The notes beneath the pieces are model-generated. The model saw only the letters and a list, made by a program, of their open reading frames with translations, made no database searches and was not told where the DNA came from. From assembly GCF_002754935.1 (NCBI RefSeq), contig NZ_CP018092.1, positions 1,736,001 through 1,800,000 on the forward strand: a stretch of DNA of 64,000 bases, written 5' to 3'. Shown in pieces: positions 1 to 9,338 of this stretch (within the stretch, counting starts at the first letter, position 1; each line of letters opens with the position of its first letter). A program made the translations under genes and the position numbers. The DNA is from Thermostichus lividus PCC 6715 (GTDB taxonomy: Bacteria > Cyanobacteriota > Cyanobacteriia > Thermosynechococcales > Thermosynechococcaceae).

Positions 1-2134
1 GAATATCCATCCCCACTAACTCATCCCCCGGACGCAGGTTCATCGACTTCACCCCACGGGTAGCCCGCCCCAACGGCCGTAGCTGATCGTGACTGGCACG
101 AAAATGAATTGCCATGCCCTGCCGTGAGCCAATGATAATGGTGTCCTCTTCGCGGGTTCGCCGCACCCAGCGCAGTTGGTCTCCCTCCTCAAGGGAAATT
201 GCAATGAGGCCATTAGTACGAATATGACTAAAGGCGGCAAGCGCCGTTTTTTTAATAAAGCCCTTGCTTGTGAGCATCACTAAGTACTCGTCGGCACTAA
301 AATCGTGCACCGCAATGACGGAGGTGATCTTCTCTTCGCGGGGAATGGGCAGGAGTTGAACAATGGGAGTGCCGCGAGCTTGACGCGAGCCAGTGGGAAT
401 CTGATAGGCGGGCAGGGCATAGACGATGCCGCGATCGCTAAAGAAGAGGATGCGATCGTGATCGTTGCAGCCAAAGAAGTGCTCAACCGCATCATCCTCT
501 TTAATTTCCGCCCCTTTGCGACCCCGGCCATCCCGACTTTGGGCTTCAAAGGTATCGACGGGCATCCGCTTAATGTAGCCCTGCTGGGTAACGAGAATCA
601 CTGATTTATCGTTAGCAATGAGGTCGGTATCGCTAATGTCAGCGTCGGCTTGGACAATCTGCGATCGCCGCGGTGTGGCAAACTTCGCTTTAATTTGCAA
701 CACCTCAGCTTCAATAATATCGAGTACCCGTTGTCGGTTGGCAAGGATATTGTGGAAGTCAGCAATTTGCCGCTGGAGCTCTTCGTGTTCGCGCTGAATC
801 TTTTCTGCTTCTAGAGCCGTGAGCCGCCGCAGTTGCATCTGTAAAATGGCATCCGCTTGAGCCTCGCTGAGGGCATAGGTCTGCATGAGGTCTTGGCGTG
901 CTAAGGCGGTATCGCTGGCAGCACGGATGCGTTGAATCACCTCATCAAGGTTGGCTAGGGCAATCAGCAGTCCCTGCAAGAGGTGATCTCGCTCTTCAGC
1001 TTTACGCAGAGCATAGCGGGTACGGCGGGCGATCGCCTCTTCCCGGAAGCTCAGGAATACTTCGAGGCTGCGCTTGAGGGTCAGCAGTTGCGGTTCGTTG
1101 TTGACGATCGCCAGCATATTGGCGCCAAAATTTACCTGTAGGGGGGTTTGCTTGTACAGATTATTCAGCACCACCCGGGGATAGGCATCCCGCTTGAGTT
1201 CGATGACCACGCGAATGCCCTCGCGATCGCTTTCGTCGCGCAGATCCGCAATGCCATCGATTTTTTTGTCGTTCACCAACTCAGCAATTTTTTCCATCAG
1301 AGCAGCTTTGTTGGTTTGGTAGGGCAGCTCCGTGACAATAATGGCCTCGCGGGGCTGACGACCGGGCACCTCTAGGGTTTCAATGGTGGCAACGGCTCTC
1401 AGGGTAATGGAGCCGCGCCCTGTGGTATAGGCATCTTGAATACCAGCTTGGCCAAGAATATGTCCGCCAGTGGGGAAATCAGGCCCCGGAATATAGCGCA
1501 TTAACTCGCGATCGCTGATGTCAGGCCTGTGGATCAGTGCCACCAGTCCATCCACCAACTCACCGAGGTTATGGGGGGGAATGTTCGTGGCCATCCCCAC
1601 CGCAATCCCAGAGGTGCCGTTTAGCAGGAGCTGGGGCACCCGTGCGGGCAAAACAAGGGGTTCCTGTTGTGAGCCATCAAAATTATCAACAAAGTCAACG
1701 GTTTCCTGCTCAATGTCTTGGAGCAGCGCTTCCGATGCCAGCGCTTGCAGCCGACATTCGGTATAACGCATCGCAGCCGGCGGATCGTTGTCAATGGAGC
1801 CAAAGTTGCCATGCCCATCAATGAGGGGATGGCGCATGGAAAAATCCTGAGCCATGCGCACGAGGGCATCATAGACCGCCGAGTCACCATGGGGGTGGTA
1901 TTTCCCCAGCACTTCACCGACCACACGGGCACATTTGCGAAAGGGACGGTCTGCGGTTAAACCTAACTCGTGCATCGCGTAGAGAATACGACGGTGCACG
2001 GGCTTGAGGCCATCCCGGGCATCCGGTAGCGCCCGCCCAACAATGACGCTCATGGCATACTCGAGGTATGAGCGCGAAATCTCATCCCGCAGTTCAGTAG
2101 GGATAATGCGGTTGGAATCAGCAGCAAAGGTCAT
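1..2134 (-). CDS. gyrA: DNA gyrase subunit A, 3'-truncated by window edge
   Basis: Type IIA topoisomerase A subunit; with GyrB it introduces negative supercoils. About 711 codons are visible in one uninterrupted frame from the ATG at 2134; the C-terminus lies outside the window. The N-terminal breakage-reunion domain carries the catalytic tyrosine at residue 124 in AAMRYTE, preceded by [11 protein letters not shown] and GKYHPHGD. A long coiled-coil arm ([21 protein letters not shown]) is followed by the beta-pinwheel, with a degenerate GyrA-box [10 protein letters not shown] near residue 530. The box and blade pattern favour GyrA, but cyanobacteria also carry a ParC-like paralogue, so a topoisomerase IV A subunit is the main alternative. 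Confidence 0.88.
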   Translation of the reverse strand, partial: MTFAADSNRIIPTELRDEISRSYLEYAMSVIVGRALPDARDGLKPVHRRILYAMHELGLTADRPFRKCARVVGEVLGKYHPHGDSAVYDALVRMAQDFSMRHPLIDGHGNFGSIDNDPPAAMRYTECRLQALASEALLQDIEQETVDFVDNFDGSQQEPLVLPARVPQLLLNGTSGIAVGMATNIPPHNLGELVDGLVALIHRPDISDRELMRYIPGPDFPTGGHILGQAGIQDAYTTGRGSITLRAVATIETLEVPGRQPREAIIVTELPYQTNKAALMEKIAELVNDKKIDGIADLRDESDREGIRVVIELKRDAYPRVVLNNLYKQTPLQVNFGANMLAIVNNEPQLLTLKRSLEVFLSFREEAIARRTRYALRKAEERDHLLQGLLIALANLDEVIQRIRAASDTALARQDLMQTYALSEAQADAILQMQLRRLTALEAEKIQREHEELQRQIADFHNILANRQRVLDIIEAEVLQIKAKFATPRRSQIVQADADISDTDLIANDKSVILVTQQGYIKRMPVDTFEAQSRDGRGRKGAEIKEDDAVEHFFGCNDHDRILFFSDRGIVYALPAYQIPTGSRQARGTPIVQLLPIPREEKITSVIAVHDFSADEYLVMLTSKGFIKKTALAAFSHIRTNGLIAISLEEGDQLRWVRRTREEDTIIIGSRQGMAIHFRASHDQLRPLGRATRGVKSMNLRPGDELVGMDI

Positions 2135-2169
2135 GGTGTGCCTCGTGAGAGACTCTTATTTTACCACGA

Positions 2170-2184
2170 AAGGGTTCAACCCTT
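2170..2184. promoter_or_regulatory. inverted repeat upstream of gyrA
   Basis: Seven-base arms AAGGGTT / AACCCTT separated by one base lie 36 bp upstream of the gyrA start, in the 76-bp gap after the PotD-like gene. A TAAAAT element that could be a -10 lies between it and gyrA on the minus strand. It could be an operator, or a weak hairpin ending the upstream transcript. No factor is assigned. Confidence 0.3.
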
Positions 2185-2210
2185 GACAGCGTGGGCGATC
2201 GCGCCCTCTT

Positions 2211-3244
2211 CTACGTCAGAAAAATATCCTGCCAGAGGCGATCGTAGGTCTGCTGGGCGGCGGCAGGCAGGGGCAGCAGTGCCTCACTACGGGTCAACAG
2301 GGTTTGCAGATCAACATAACGATTCGCTTGGGCTAGGCTGAGATCCCCCAAGACGGGGGACACTGCCGTTGTAAACTGGCTTAACTGCTCGGCTACGGTG
2401 GGTTGCCACCAGTACTGTAACCAAGCGGTTGCCGCTGCATCGGGCACTTGGGAGCACACCCACAGATCCGCCCACAGTGCAGTTCCTGCCGCCGGAGCCA
2501 CCACTGCAAACGTATCGGGCTGCCGCTGCACGAGGGGGAAAATATCGCTCGACCAGCCCACGGCCAATTGTGTACTGCCTAAGATCAAGGGCTGAAGATA
2601 GGCATCGGAGCTAAAGAAACCGCACCGTTGCCGCAGCGCCAGTAATCGCGCTTCGAGGTCTGGATGGTCGGGGGGGTCATTGTAGGTGCGCCCCAAGGAC
2701 TTAAGGGTGAGACCAATCACTTCGCGGGGGGTGTTCAGCAGGCTATAGCGCCCGTCAAGGTCAGGGTGCCACAGGGCATCCCAGTTCGTGGGTTCCCAGC
2801 CTAAATTGGCAAAGAAATCGCGACGATACACCATGAGGGTCGCACCCCAGCGATAAGGAATACCCCAAACGGCATCGTTGGCGCTGAACCGTGCTAAGAA
2901 GGTGCGCCAAGGTGGGGTAAGGAGCGACCAATTTTCAATGCTGCTTTTGGGAATGGGCTGAACCCACCCGTTGGCGACGGCCGCTGCCAGCCAAGCATCC
3001 CCCAAGCTAACGATAGCCGCCCCCCTGTTGTCGTTGGCGAGGGTATCGGCAAGGCTCTGGGGGTCTCTTTCAGGCGCAGGTTCACCCCAATGCCATGGGT
3101 TTGGCGAAAACGGCGGATGAGTTGGGGCGGCAGGGACTTTTGCAGCAGATGTACGGTAATGCCCCCTTGGCTTGATCCTTGGCACCCAGCTAGTGCCATG
3201 GCGGCGATCGCCACTCCCCCCTGACAAAATTCGCGTCGCTGCAT
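2211..3244 (-). CDS. PotD-like extracellular solute-binding lipoprotein (frameshifted as sequenced)
   Basis: Periplasmic binding protein of the spermidine/putrescine (PotD/PotF) type, probably presenting a polyamine-like solute to an ABC transporter that is not encoded nearby. The N-terminus has a twin arginine (MQRREF) and a lipobox (LAGC), suggesting a Tat-exported lipoprotein. The mature part has the family pattern NDAVWGIPYRWGATLMVYRRDFF. The reading frame breaks at the five-G run 3059-3063 (CCCCC on the coding strand). One extra C joins GVNLRLKETP to QSLADTLANDN and gives about 344 residues, a normal family length. The start codon overlaps the pgi stop as TAATG, so the two genes are translationally coupled. 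Either a sequencing indel or a recent pseudogene. Confidence 0.75.
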
Positions 3245-4832
3245 TAGCGTTGCCAACAAAACTGTAGTTGGTTGGGACACGCCGGATCCCCCAGTTGCGC
3301 CACGCCGCGATCGTTGGCCACCAAATGCCGCAGAATCAGGTAAATGGTTTCTTGCTGCTCGGAGGCGTTGAGCGCTTGGGCGATCGCCTGCACATCTAAT
3401 GGCGCAGTACTCTGCTGGAGCACCTTCACAATCTGTTTTTGTAACGCCAGAGTGGCGGCGGCTGCTTTTTTGCCCGCCTCCACCCCCGGTTGATGGTAGG
3501 CATTGATATTCACCAAAAAGCCGTACAATCCTACTGCCCGCTCGTAGAGGGCAATGAGTGCCCCCACCGTCCGAGGCGTGACCTCTGGAATGGTGACGGT
3601 GAGGGAAGGCCGATCCTTTTCGTAGAGAGCTTGGCGCGTCCCCAACAGCAGACCGCTCAAATAGTCACCGGCGGTAATGCCCGGCTCCACCTCAATGCCT
3701 GGTTGCTGGCCATCCCGCAGTACCTCGATAAACGTCACAAAAAAATTTGCCAAGCCGTCGCGTAGCTGCTGCACGTAGGCGTGCTGATCTGTGGTGCCCT
3801 TGTTGCCATAGACGGCAATCCCTTGGTGGACAATGTTGCCAGCAAGGTCTTTCTCCTTGCCCAAGGATTCCATCACTAACTGTTGCAGATAGCGGCTAAA
3901 GAGCAGCAGGCTATCTTTATAGGGCAGAATGACCATATCTTTTTCGCCACGGCCGTTCCCTGCGTGGTACCAGGCCAAGGCCAACAGAGCTGCCGGATTT
4001 TGGCGCAGTTGCGGCACCCGGGTAGCCTGGTCCATTTGCCGCGCCCCGTGGAGCATGGCTTCAATGTCAATCCCCTGTAGGGCGGCGGGCAACAGACCCA
4101 CGGCGGAGAGTTCGGAGGTGCGCCCCCCCACCCAGTCAAACATCGGGAAAATTTCCAGCCAGCCATTGGACTCGGCAATTTGGGCAAGGCCACTGCCGGG
4201 CATGGTGATAGCCACTGCGTGGTCAGCAAAGGCTAAGCCTGCCTGCTGATAGCGGGCTTGCGTTTCCAGCATACCATTGCGGGTTTCTGGGGTGCCCCCA
4301 GACTTGGAAATAACGATGACCAGTGTGGTGCGCAGGCGATCGCCAATTTGGGCAAAAACCCGCTCAAATCCCGCTGGATCAGTATTATCGAGAAAGTGAA
4401 TGGCCAAGGGGGGGTAACGGGTGCTAAGGCGGCAGACACAAACTGGGGGCCCAGTGCCGAGCCGCCAATGCCAATGGAGAGAATATCCGTAAAGCGTCCA
4501 CCTTGGGGTGGGGCAATTTGGCCGGAATGGATGTACTGGCTAAAGCGATGCACCTGGGCGATTCCGTCGCGAATCTCAGCCCGTATCTCTGGGGTGGGGG
4601 CAAGGTCGGCATCCCGCAACCAGTAGTGCCCCACCATTCGACCTTCATCCGGGTTGGCGATCGCCCCCGCTTCGAGAGCCTGCATCTGCTCAAAGGCGCG
4701 CCTAAAGGCAGGCTCTAGGTCACGAACAACGTCTTGGGTCAGCCCCATCCGACTGACATCAACGTAGAGATCAAGGTCTGGGTGGTAGTACAGCCAGTCT
4801 TGGTAGTGGTGCCAAAGAGCCAAAGCATCCAT
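3244..4832 (-). CDS. pgi: glucose-6-phosphate isomerase (frameshifted as sequenced)
   Basis: Interconverts glucose-6-phosphate and fructose-6-phosphate in the cytoplasm, feeding glycogen metabolism and the oxidative pentose-phosphate pathway. The N-terminal part ([25 protein letters not shown]) and the C-terminal part ([36 protein letters not shown]) lie in different frames. The junction is the seven-G run 4408-4414. One more base reads [18 protein letters not shown] and restores about 529 residues, the usual cyanobacterial length. Because pgi is a core gene, an assembly indel is the likelier cause. It lies divergently from acs, about 130 bp away, and is coupled to the downstream PotD-like gene. 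Confidence 0.9.
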
Positions 4833-4964
4833 AAAAATTAAAAAAATTGCGCTACGATTCCAGCGTACCCCAACAATTACCCTCCGCAGGGAATCATCAC
4901 CGTCTTCAAGATAGCGGCGATCCCTCCTCGGTTAAGATAGATCTTGCTGCCACGGAATCTAGGG

Positions 4965-6934
4965 ATGAGCCGCCCCACTATTGAATCCATTCTTCAGGAA
5001 CACCGTCTTTTTTACCCCCCCGCTGACTTTGTGGCGAAGGCACGGATTAACTCCTTTGAGGCCTACGAGCACCTCTACGCCAAAGCAAAAGCAGATCCGG
5101 CGGCCTTCTGGGGGAACTGGCACAGCAGGAACTCGACTGGTTTCAGCCTTGGGATCAGGTACTCGATTGGCAGCCTCCCACCGCCAAGTGGTTTGTCAAT
5201 GGCAAAATTAATATTACCTACAACTGCCTCGATCGCCACCTGACCACGTGGCGCAAGAACAAAGCAGCCCTGATCTGGGAAGGGGAACCCGGCGATAGCC
5301 GCACCCTCACCTATGCCCAACTGCACCGCGAGGTGTGCCAGTTTGCCAATGTTCTCAAACAACTTGGAATTAAAAAGGGCGATCGCGTCGGCATTTATAT
5401 GCCCATGATTCCGGAAGCGGCGATCGCCATGCTCGCCTGCGCGCGCATTGGTGCACCCCATTCCGTCGTGTTTGGTGGCTTTAGTGCCGAAGCCCTGCGC
5501 GATCGCCTCATTGATGCTCAAGCGAAGCTAGTGGTCACTGCCGATGGTGGCTGGCGCAAAGATGCCATTGTTCCCCTCAAAGATCAAGTCGATAGCGCCC
5601 TTAGCGATCAAGCGGTTCCCAGCGTCGAGCACGTTTTGGTGGTGCAGCGCACCCAGCAGCCGATCACCATGGTGCCCGGTCGCGATCACTGGTGGCACGA
5701 TCTCCAAAAAGGGGTGAGTGCCGATTGTCCCGCTGAACCGATGGACAGTGAAGACTTACTCTTTATCCTCTACACCTCTGGCTCCACGGGCAAACCTAAG
5801 GGGGTTGTGCATACCACCGCTGGCTACAACCTCTATACCCACATCACCACCCAATGGACCTTTGACCTGCAAGATACCGATGTCTATTGGTGTACTGCCG
5901 ACGTTGGCTGGATTACGGGGCACAGCTACATCGTCTATGGCCCCTTGTCTAACGGTGCTACCACTGTCATGTATGAGGGCGCACCCCGCGCCTCAAATCC
6001 GGGGTGTTTCTGGGACGTGATTGAAAAGTACGGTGTCACTATTTTTTATACCGCCCCCACTGCCATCCGCGCCTTTATTAAAATGGGCGAACACCTGCCC
6101 AAGGCGCGTAATCTCTCCTCGTTGCGCCTGCTGGGGACCGTTGGCGAACCCATTAATCCCGAAGCATGGATGTGGTACTACCGCGTCATTGGTCGCGAAC
6201 GCTGTCCCATTGTCGATACGTGGTGGCAAACCGAGACCGGCGGCCACATGATCACCTCCTTACCCGGTGCCATCCCCATGAAACCCGGCTCAGCCACTAA
6301 ACCCTTTCCTGGCATCTTGGCAGATGTTGTTGATTTAGAGGGGCACCCGGTCGGGGTCAACGAAGGGGGGTATCTGGTGATTCGCCACCCATGGCCGGGG
6401 ATGATGCGCACCGTCTATGGCGATCCCGATCGCTTCCGCCGGACGTACTGGGAGCATATTCCTCCCCAGAACGGCCAGTATGTTTACTTTGCGGGGGATG
6501 GGGCGCGCAAAGATGCAGACGGCGACTTCTGGATCATGGGACGGGTGGATGATGTGATTAACGTGTCGGGGCATCGCCTAGGCACCATGGAAATTGAGTC
6601 AGCCTTGGTCGCCCACCCTGCGGTGGCCGAGGCTGCCGTTGTTGGCAAGCCTGACGAGGTGAAGGGCGAAGATATCGTGGCCTTTGTGATTTTAGAAGGT
6701 AGCACTCCCCCCACCGAGACCCTGCAGCAGGAACTCAAGCAGCACGTTGTTAAGGAAATCGGTGCGTTGGCACGCCCAGCGGAGATTCGCTTTACCGATG
6801 CGCTGCCCAAAACCCGCTCCGGCAAAATTATGCGGCGGTTACTGCGCTCTTTGGCCGCTGGGGAAGAGGTGGCAGGGGATACCTCAACCCTTGAGGATCG
6901 CTCGGTACTCGATAAATTGCGTCAGGGAGCGTAG
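4965..6934 (+). CDS. acs: acetyl-CoA synthetase (frameshifted as sequenced)
   Basis: AMP-forming acetate-CoA ligase. ANL-superfamily motifs are intact in the long C-terminal part: the P-loop [15 protein letters not shown], the [10 protein letters not shown] region, the hinge [16 protein letters not shown], and the acetylatable lysine in [10 protein letters not shown]. The first roughly 50 codons ([16 protein letters not shown] to ADPAAFWG) are in another frame. The break is the five-G run 5110-5114; a sixth G continues as [13 protein letters not shown] and gives about 656 residues, the usual size. The start at 4965 follows AGGG and matches the family N-terminus. A TAAGAT element about 30 bp upstream could be a -10. 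Confidence 0.92.
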
Positions 6935-6949
6935 GCCATAGGGAGTCTG

Positions 6950-7537
6950 ATGGCGACTGGCATTCGCACAAAAACGCTGATTTTGCTGGCAACTGCGGCC
7001 ATTTTGGGAGGCAGCCTCTTTTTATTTGAGCAACAACTACCGGCACCAAACGCACCAAGTCAACAAACCAAGGCTCGCCTCTTTAGCTTCCAAGAGGCGG
7101 ATGTTACCGCTCTCAAGATTGTTGCGCCCCAGTACACCCTTAACCTCAAAAAGCAGAAAACGGGGACGTGGGTCATTCAGCGAGAGCAGGAGGTACCGGC
7201 GGAAGAGGGAACCGTTGTCTTTTTATTAAATTTGCTGACCACGGGTGAGCGCGATCGCTCCCTTGACGTGCCCACGAATCGTGCCGCTGACTATGGCCTT
7301 TTGCCCCCTATGGCTACCCTAGAGATGACCCTTAAGGATGGCACTCAGCATCGGCTATTACTGGGCAACCCAACCTTTGATGGCCGGCAACTCTATGCCG
7401 AAATTGACCCCCAACCACAGCCTCGTGACACTATGACAGTCACCTTGGTTCCCTTAGACCTGAAAAATGCTATTGAACGTCCCCTGATCGAGTGGGAGCG
7501 CCAGCCAGCCCCACGCTCACCCGAACCCTCAAACTAA
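6950..7537 (+). CDS. DUF4340-family membrane-anchored protein
   Basis: A 195-residue protein with an N-terminal signal anchor (TLILLATAAILGGSLFLF, residues 9-26). A periplasmic or lumenal domain follows, with the DUF4340 pattern: SFQEADVTALKIV, TGTWVIQRE, AADYGLLPP, and a TLKDGTQHRLLLGNPTFDG segment. Relatives sit beside ABC exporter or gliding-type genes in other bacteria, but no partner is present here. It begins 15 bp after acs and probably shares its transcript. Its last bases overlap the end of the convergent 62-residue gene. Function unknown. Confidence 0.7.
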   Translation: MATGIRTKTLILLATAAILGGSLFLFEQQLPAPNAPSQQTKARLFSFQEADVTALKIVAPQYTLNLKKQKTGTWVIQREQEVPAEEGTVVFLLNLLTTGERDRSLDVPTNRAADYGLLPPMATLEMTLKDGTQHRLLLGNPTFDGRQLYAEIDPQPQPRDTMTVTLVPLDLKNAIERPLIEWERQPAPRSPEPSN

Positions 7538-7722
7538 GCGTCAGCCACCCGAATCAGGTTTTTCTTCAGTAGGGCTTGCAAATCTGCATTGTGGGTTTTG
7601 CAGTTGCGCCAACGGCGTTCATCAACATTTTCATTCCGACCCGGCTGGAGGGTCAGCGGGCCAAAAAAACTATCGAAGGTGATGGGTTGCTCTAACTCAC
7701 TAATTACTGTCACCATTGTCAT
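7534..7722 (-). CDS. conserved small hypothetical protein, coupled to ATP-grasp gene
   Basis: A 62-residue soluble protein starting MTMVTVISELEQPITFDSFFGPL and ending KKNLIRVADA. I do not recognise a named domain. The start is chosen because its ATG overlaps the stop of the upstream ATP-grasp gene as TAATG, the usual mark of translational coupling; longer starts would run back into that gene. The coupling suggests that the two products work together or in fixed ratio. In many bacteria this ATP-grasp type is followed by an alpha-E protein, which is absent here. Confidence 0.55.
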   Translation of the reverse strand: MTMVTVISELEQPITFDSFFGPLTLQPGRNENVDERRWRNCKTHNADLQALLKKNLIRVADA

Positions 7723-9155
7723 TACTCGCTTAATACCCAAGTATCTTTACTGCCACCTCCTTGGGAGGAATTTACCACTAAGGATCCGGGCTTCATAGCA
7801 ACCCGTGTGAGTCCTCCGGGGTGCACGTAAATCTCTTTGCCATAGAGAATATAGGGGCGCAGATCCACATGGCAGCCAACAATCTCATCGCCGAGGAGGG
7901 TTGGTACCCGCGAGAGAGACAGGGTAGGTTGGGCAATATAGTTGCGGGGGTTAGCCTTCACGCGCTCAGCAAACTCAGCCCGCTCACTAGCTGTGGATTG
8001 GGCGCCAATGAGCATCCCGTAGCCCCCCGACTCGTTGGCAGATTTGATCACCAATTCATCTAAATGATGGAGCACGTAGTCGAGTTGCTGCGGTTCCCAG
8101 CACAGATAGGTGGGGACGTTCGGTAACCGCAGCTCTTCCCCCAGATAGTAGCGGATCATTTGGGGAACGTAGGCATAGATCACTTTATCGTCAGCAACAC
8201 CAGTGCCCAAGGCGTTGGCGATCGCTACCCGTCCTTGACGATAGACCTCTGTTAAGCCTGCCACCCCTAGCATCGAGTCCGATCGAAAGACGGCCGGATC
8301 AATAAAATCATCATCAATGCGGCGATAGACCACATCCACCCGTTTTAAGCCTTTGGTGGTACGCATTTGCAAGTAGCCATCTGCCACCACCAAATCCCGC
8401 CCTTCCACAAGGGTGACACCCATCTGCTGCGCCAAAAAAGAATGCTCAAAATAGGCTGAGTTATACATCCCCGGAGTCAGTACCACCACTGTGGCATCCG
8501 GCAATCCGGGTGGGGCTAGGTTCAATAGGGTTTCCAGTAAATGGCTGGCGTACTCATCCACCGGTTGGATATCCAACTCCTTAAATACCAGCGGAAAGGT
8601 ACTTTTCATCACCCGTCGATTCTCAAGCACATAGGAAATGCCAGAGGGACAGCGCAAATTATCCTCAAGGACATACCATGTGCCGTCGCGATCGCGCACC
8701 AAGTCAGTTCCCGTAATATGGCACCAAATTCCTGCGGGTGGCTTTAGATCGTGGCAAGCACGCAGATAGCCCTTGGCTGACTCGATGAGTTCCCGGGGAA
8801 TCACGCCATCATTAATGATTTTTTGCTGGCCATAGACATCCGCAATAAAACAGTTCAGCGCTTGAATGCGTTGCTTGAGCCCCTGTTCAAGCTGCCGCCA
8901 CTCTTGCGCCGGAATCACTCGCGGCAAAATATCAAAGGGCATAATCCGCTCGGTGCCCTCCTCAGAGCCATAGACCGTAAATGTGGCACCGATGTTAAAC
9001 ATGACCTGCTGAGCCGTGGTTTGGCGCCGTTTTAGCTCTCCTTCTGGCAGCGATCGCACCCGCCGTAAGAGAGGCTCAATAAACGGTCGTGGCTGACCGC
9101 GGGCAATAAACCACTCATCATAAAAATCGCCCGGATCGTAATTATCGAGTTCCAC
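7722..9155 (-). CDS. circularly permuted ATP-grasp protein (DUF404/DUF407 type)
   Basis: About 477 residues with the pattern of circularly permuted ATP-grasp type 2 proteins: YDPGDFYDEWF near the start, PFDILPRVIPAQEW, RELIESAKGYLRACHDL, DLVRDRDGTWYVLEDNLRCPSGISY, and a C-terminal VIKSANESGGYGMLIG segment. Such proteins are predicted carboxylate-amine ligases that may modify a peptide; the substrate is unknown. I place the start at the GTG at 9155 because GGAGAG stands five bases upstream and relatives start close to YDPG. An ATG at 9182 with a poor ribosome site would add nine residues. It is divergent from the UbiB-type gene across a palindrome-rich gap. Confidence 0.75.
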   Translation of the reverse strand: MELDNYDPGDFYDEWFIARGQPRPFIEPLLRRVRSLPEGELKRRQTTAQQVMFNIGATFTVYGSEEGTERIMPFDILPRVIPAQEWRQLEQGLKQRIQALNCFIADVYGQQKIINDGVIPRELIESAKGYLRACHDLKPPAGIWCHITGTDLVRDRDGTWYVLEDNLRCPSGISYVLENRRVMKSTFPLVFKELDIQPVDEYASHLLETLLNLAPPGLPDATVVVLTPGMYNSAYFEHSFLAQQMGVTLVEGRDLVVADGYLQMRTTKGLKRVDVVYRRIDDDFIDPAVFRSDSMLGVAGLTEVYRQGRVAIANALGTGVADDKVIYAYVPQMIRYYLGEELRLPNVPTYLCWEPQQLDYVLHHLDELVIKSANESGGYGMLIGAQSTASERAEFAERVKANPRNYIAQPTLSLSRVPTLLGDEIVGCHVDLRPYILYGKEIYVHPGGLTRVAMKPGSLVVNSSQGGGSKDTWVLSE

Positions 9156-9231
9156 TATTCTCTCTCCACTGCTGCTCAGCATCCTTGGACGTTCCCAAGT
9201 ATCCTAGCTTCCATGTTTGTCTATTTCCCTA

Positions 9232-9249
9232 TAGTACAAAGTTGTACTA
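9232..9249. promoter_or_regulatory. perfect 18-bp palindrome containing a GTA-N8-TAC NtcA-type site
   Basis: TAGTACAA-AG-TTGTACTA is a perfect inverted repeat in the divergent gap between the ATP-grasp and UbiB-type genes. Its core GTACAAAGTTGTAC matches the consensus GTAN8TAC of the cyanobacterial nitrogen regulator NtcA. Neither direction shows a convincing TAnnnT box at the spacing typical of NtcA-activated promoters; the nearest on the minus strand, TAGGAT, is 27 bp away. Binding is therefore plausible, but the sense of regulation is open. Confidence 0.45.
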
Positions 9250-9263
9250 GCTTCAATGACGTA

Positions 9264-9275
9264 AGCACCGGTGCT
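9264..9275. promoter_or_regulatory. 12-bp perfect palindrome AGCACCGGTGCT
   Basis: A second perfect palindrome 14 bp beyond the NtcA-like one, 63 bp before the UbiB-type start. No known factor is recognised. It could be a second operator in this divergent control region. Confidence 0.3.
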
Positions 9276-9338
9276 CCTCACAGAGGCGTTAGCCAAGTCA
9301 ATTGTTACAATACGTTACAGCGTTATCCCCACATCCCT

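Noticed and set aside
3059-3063. Programmed frameshifting in the PotD-like gene
   Set aside because: The run is short, there is no downstream structure that I can see, and seven similar breaks occur in unrelated genes, so a shared technical cause is more economical.
5075-5521. A 148-codon minus-strand frame opposite acs
   Set aside because: It is antisense to a clearly conserved acs region including the frameshift site. Composition and lack of a ribosome site mark it as a shadow.
9232-9338. A full NtcA-activated promoter for either divergent gene
   Set aside because: The GTAN8TAC site is real in sequence, but no TAnnnT box stands at the 22-23 bp spacing on either strand, so only the site, not an activated promoter, is claimed.
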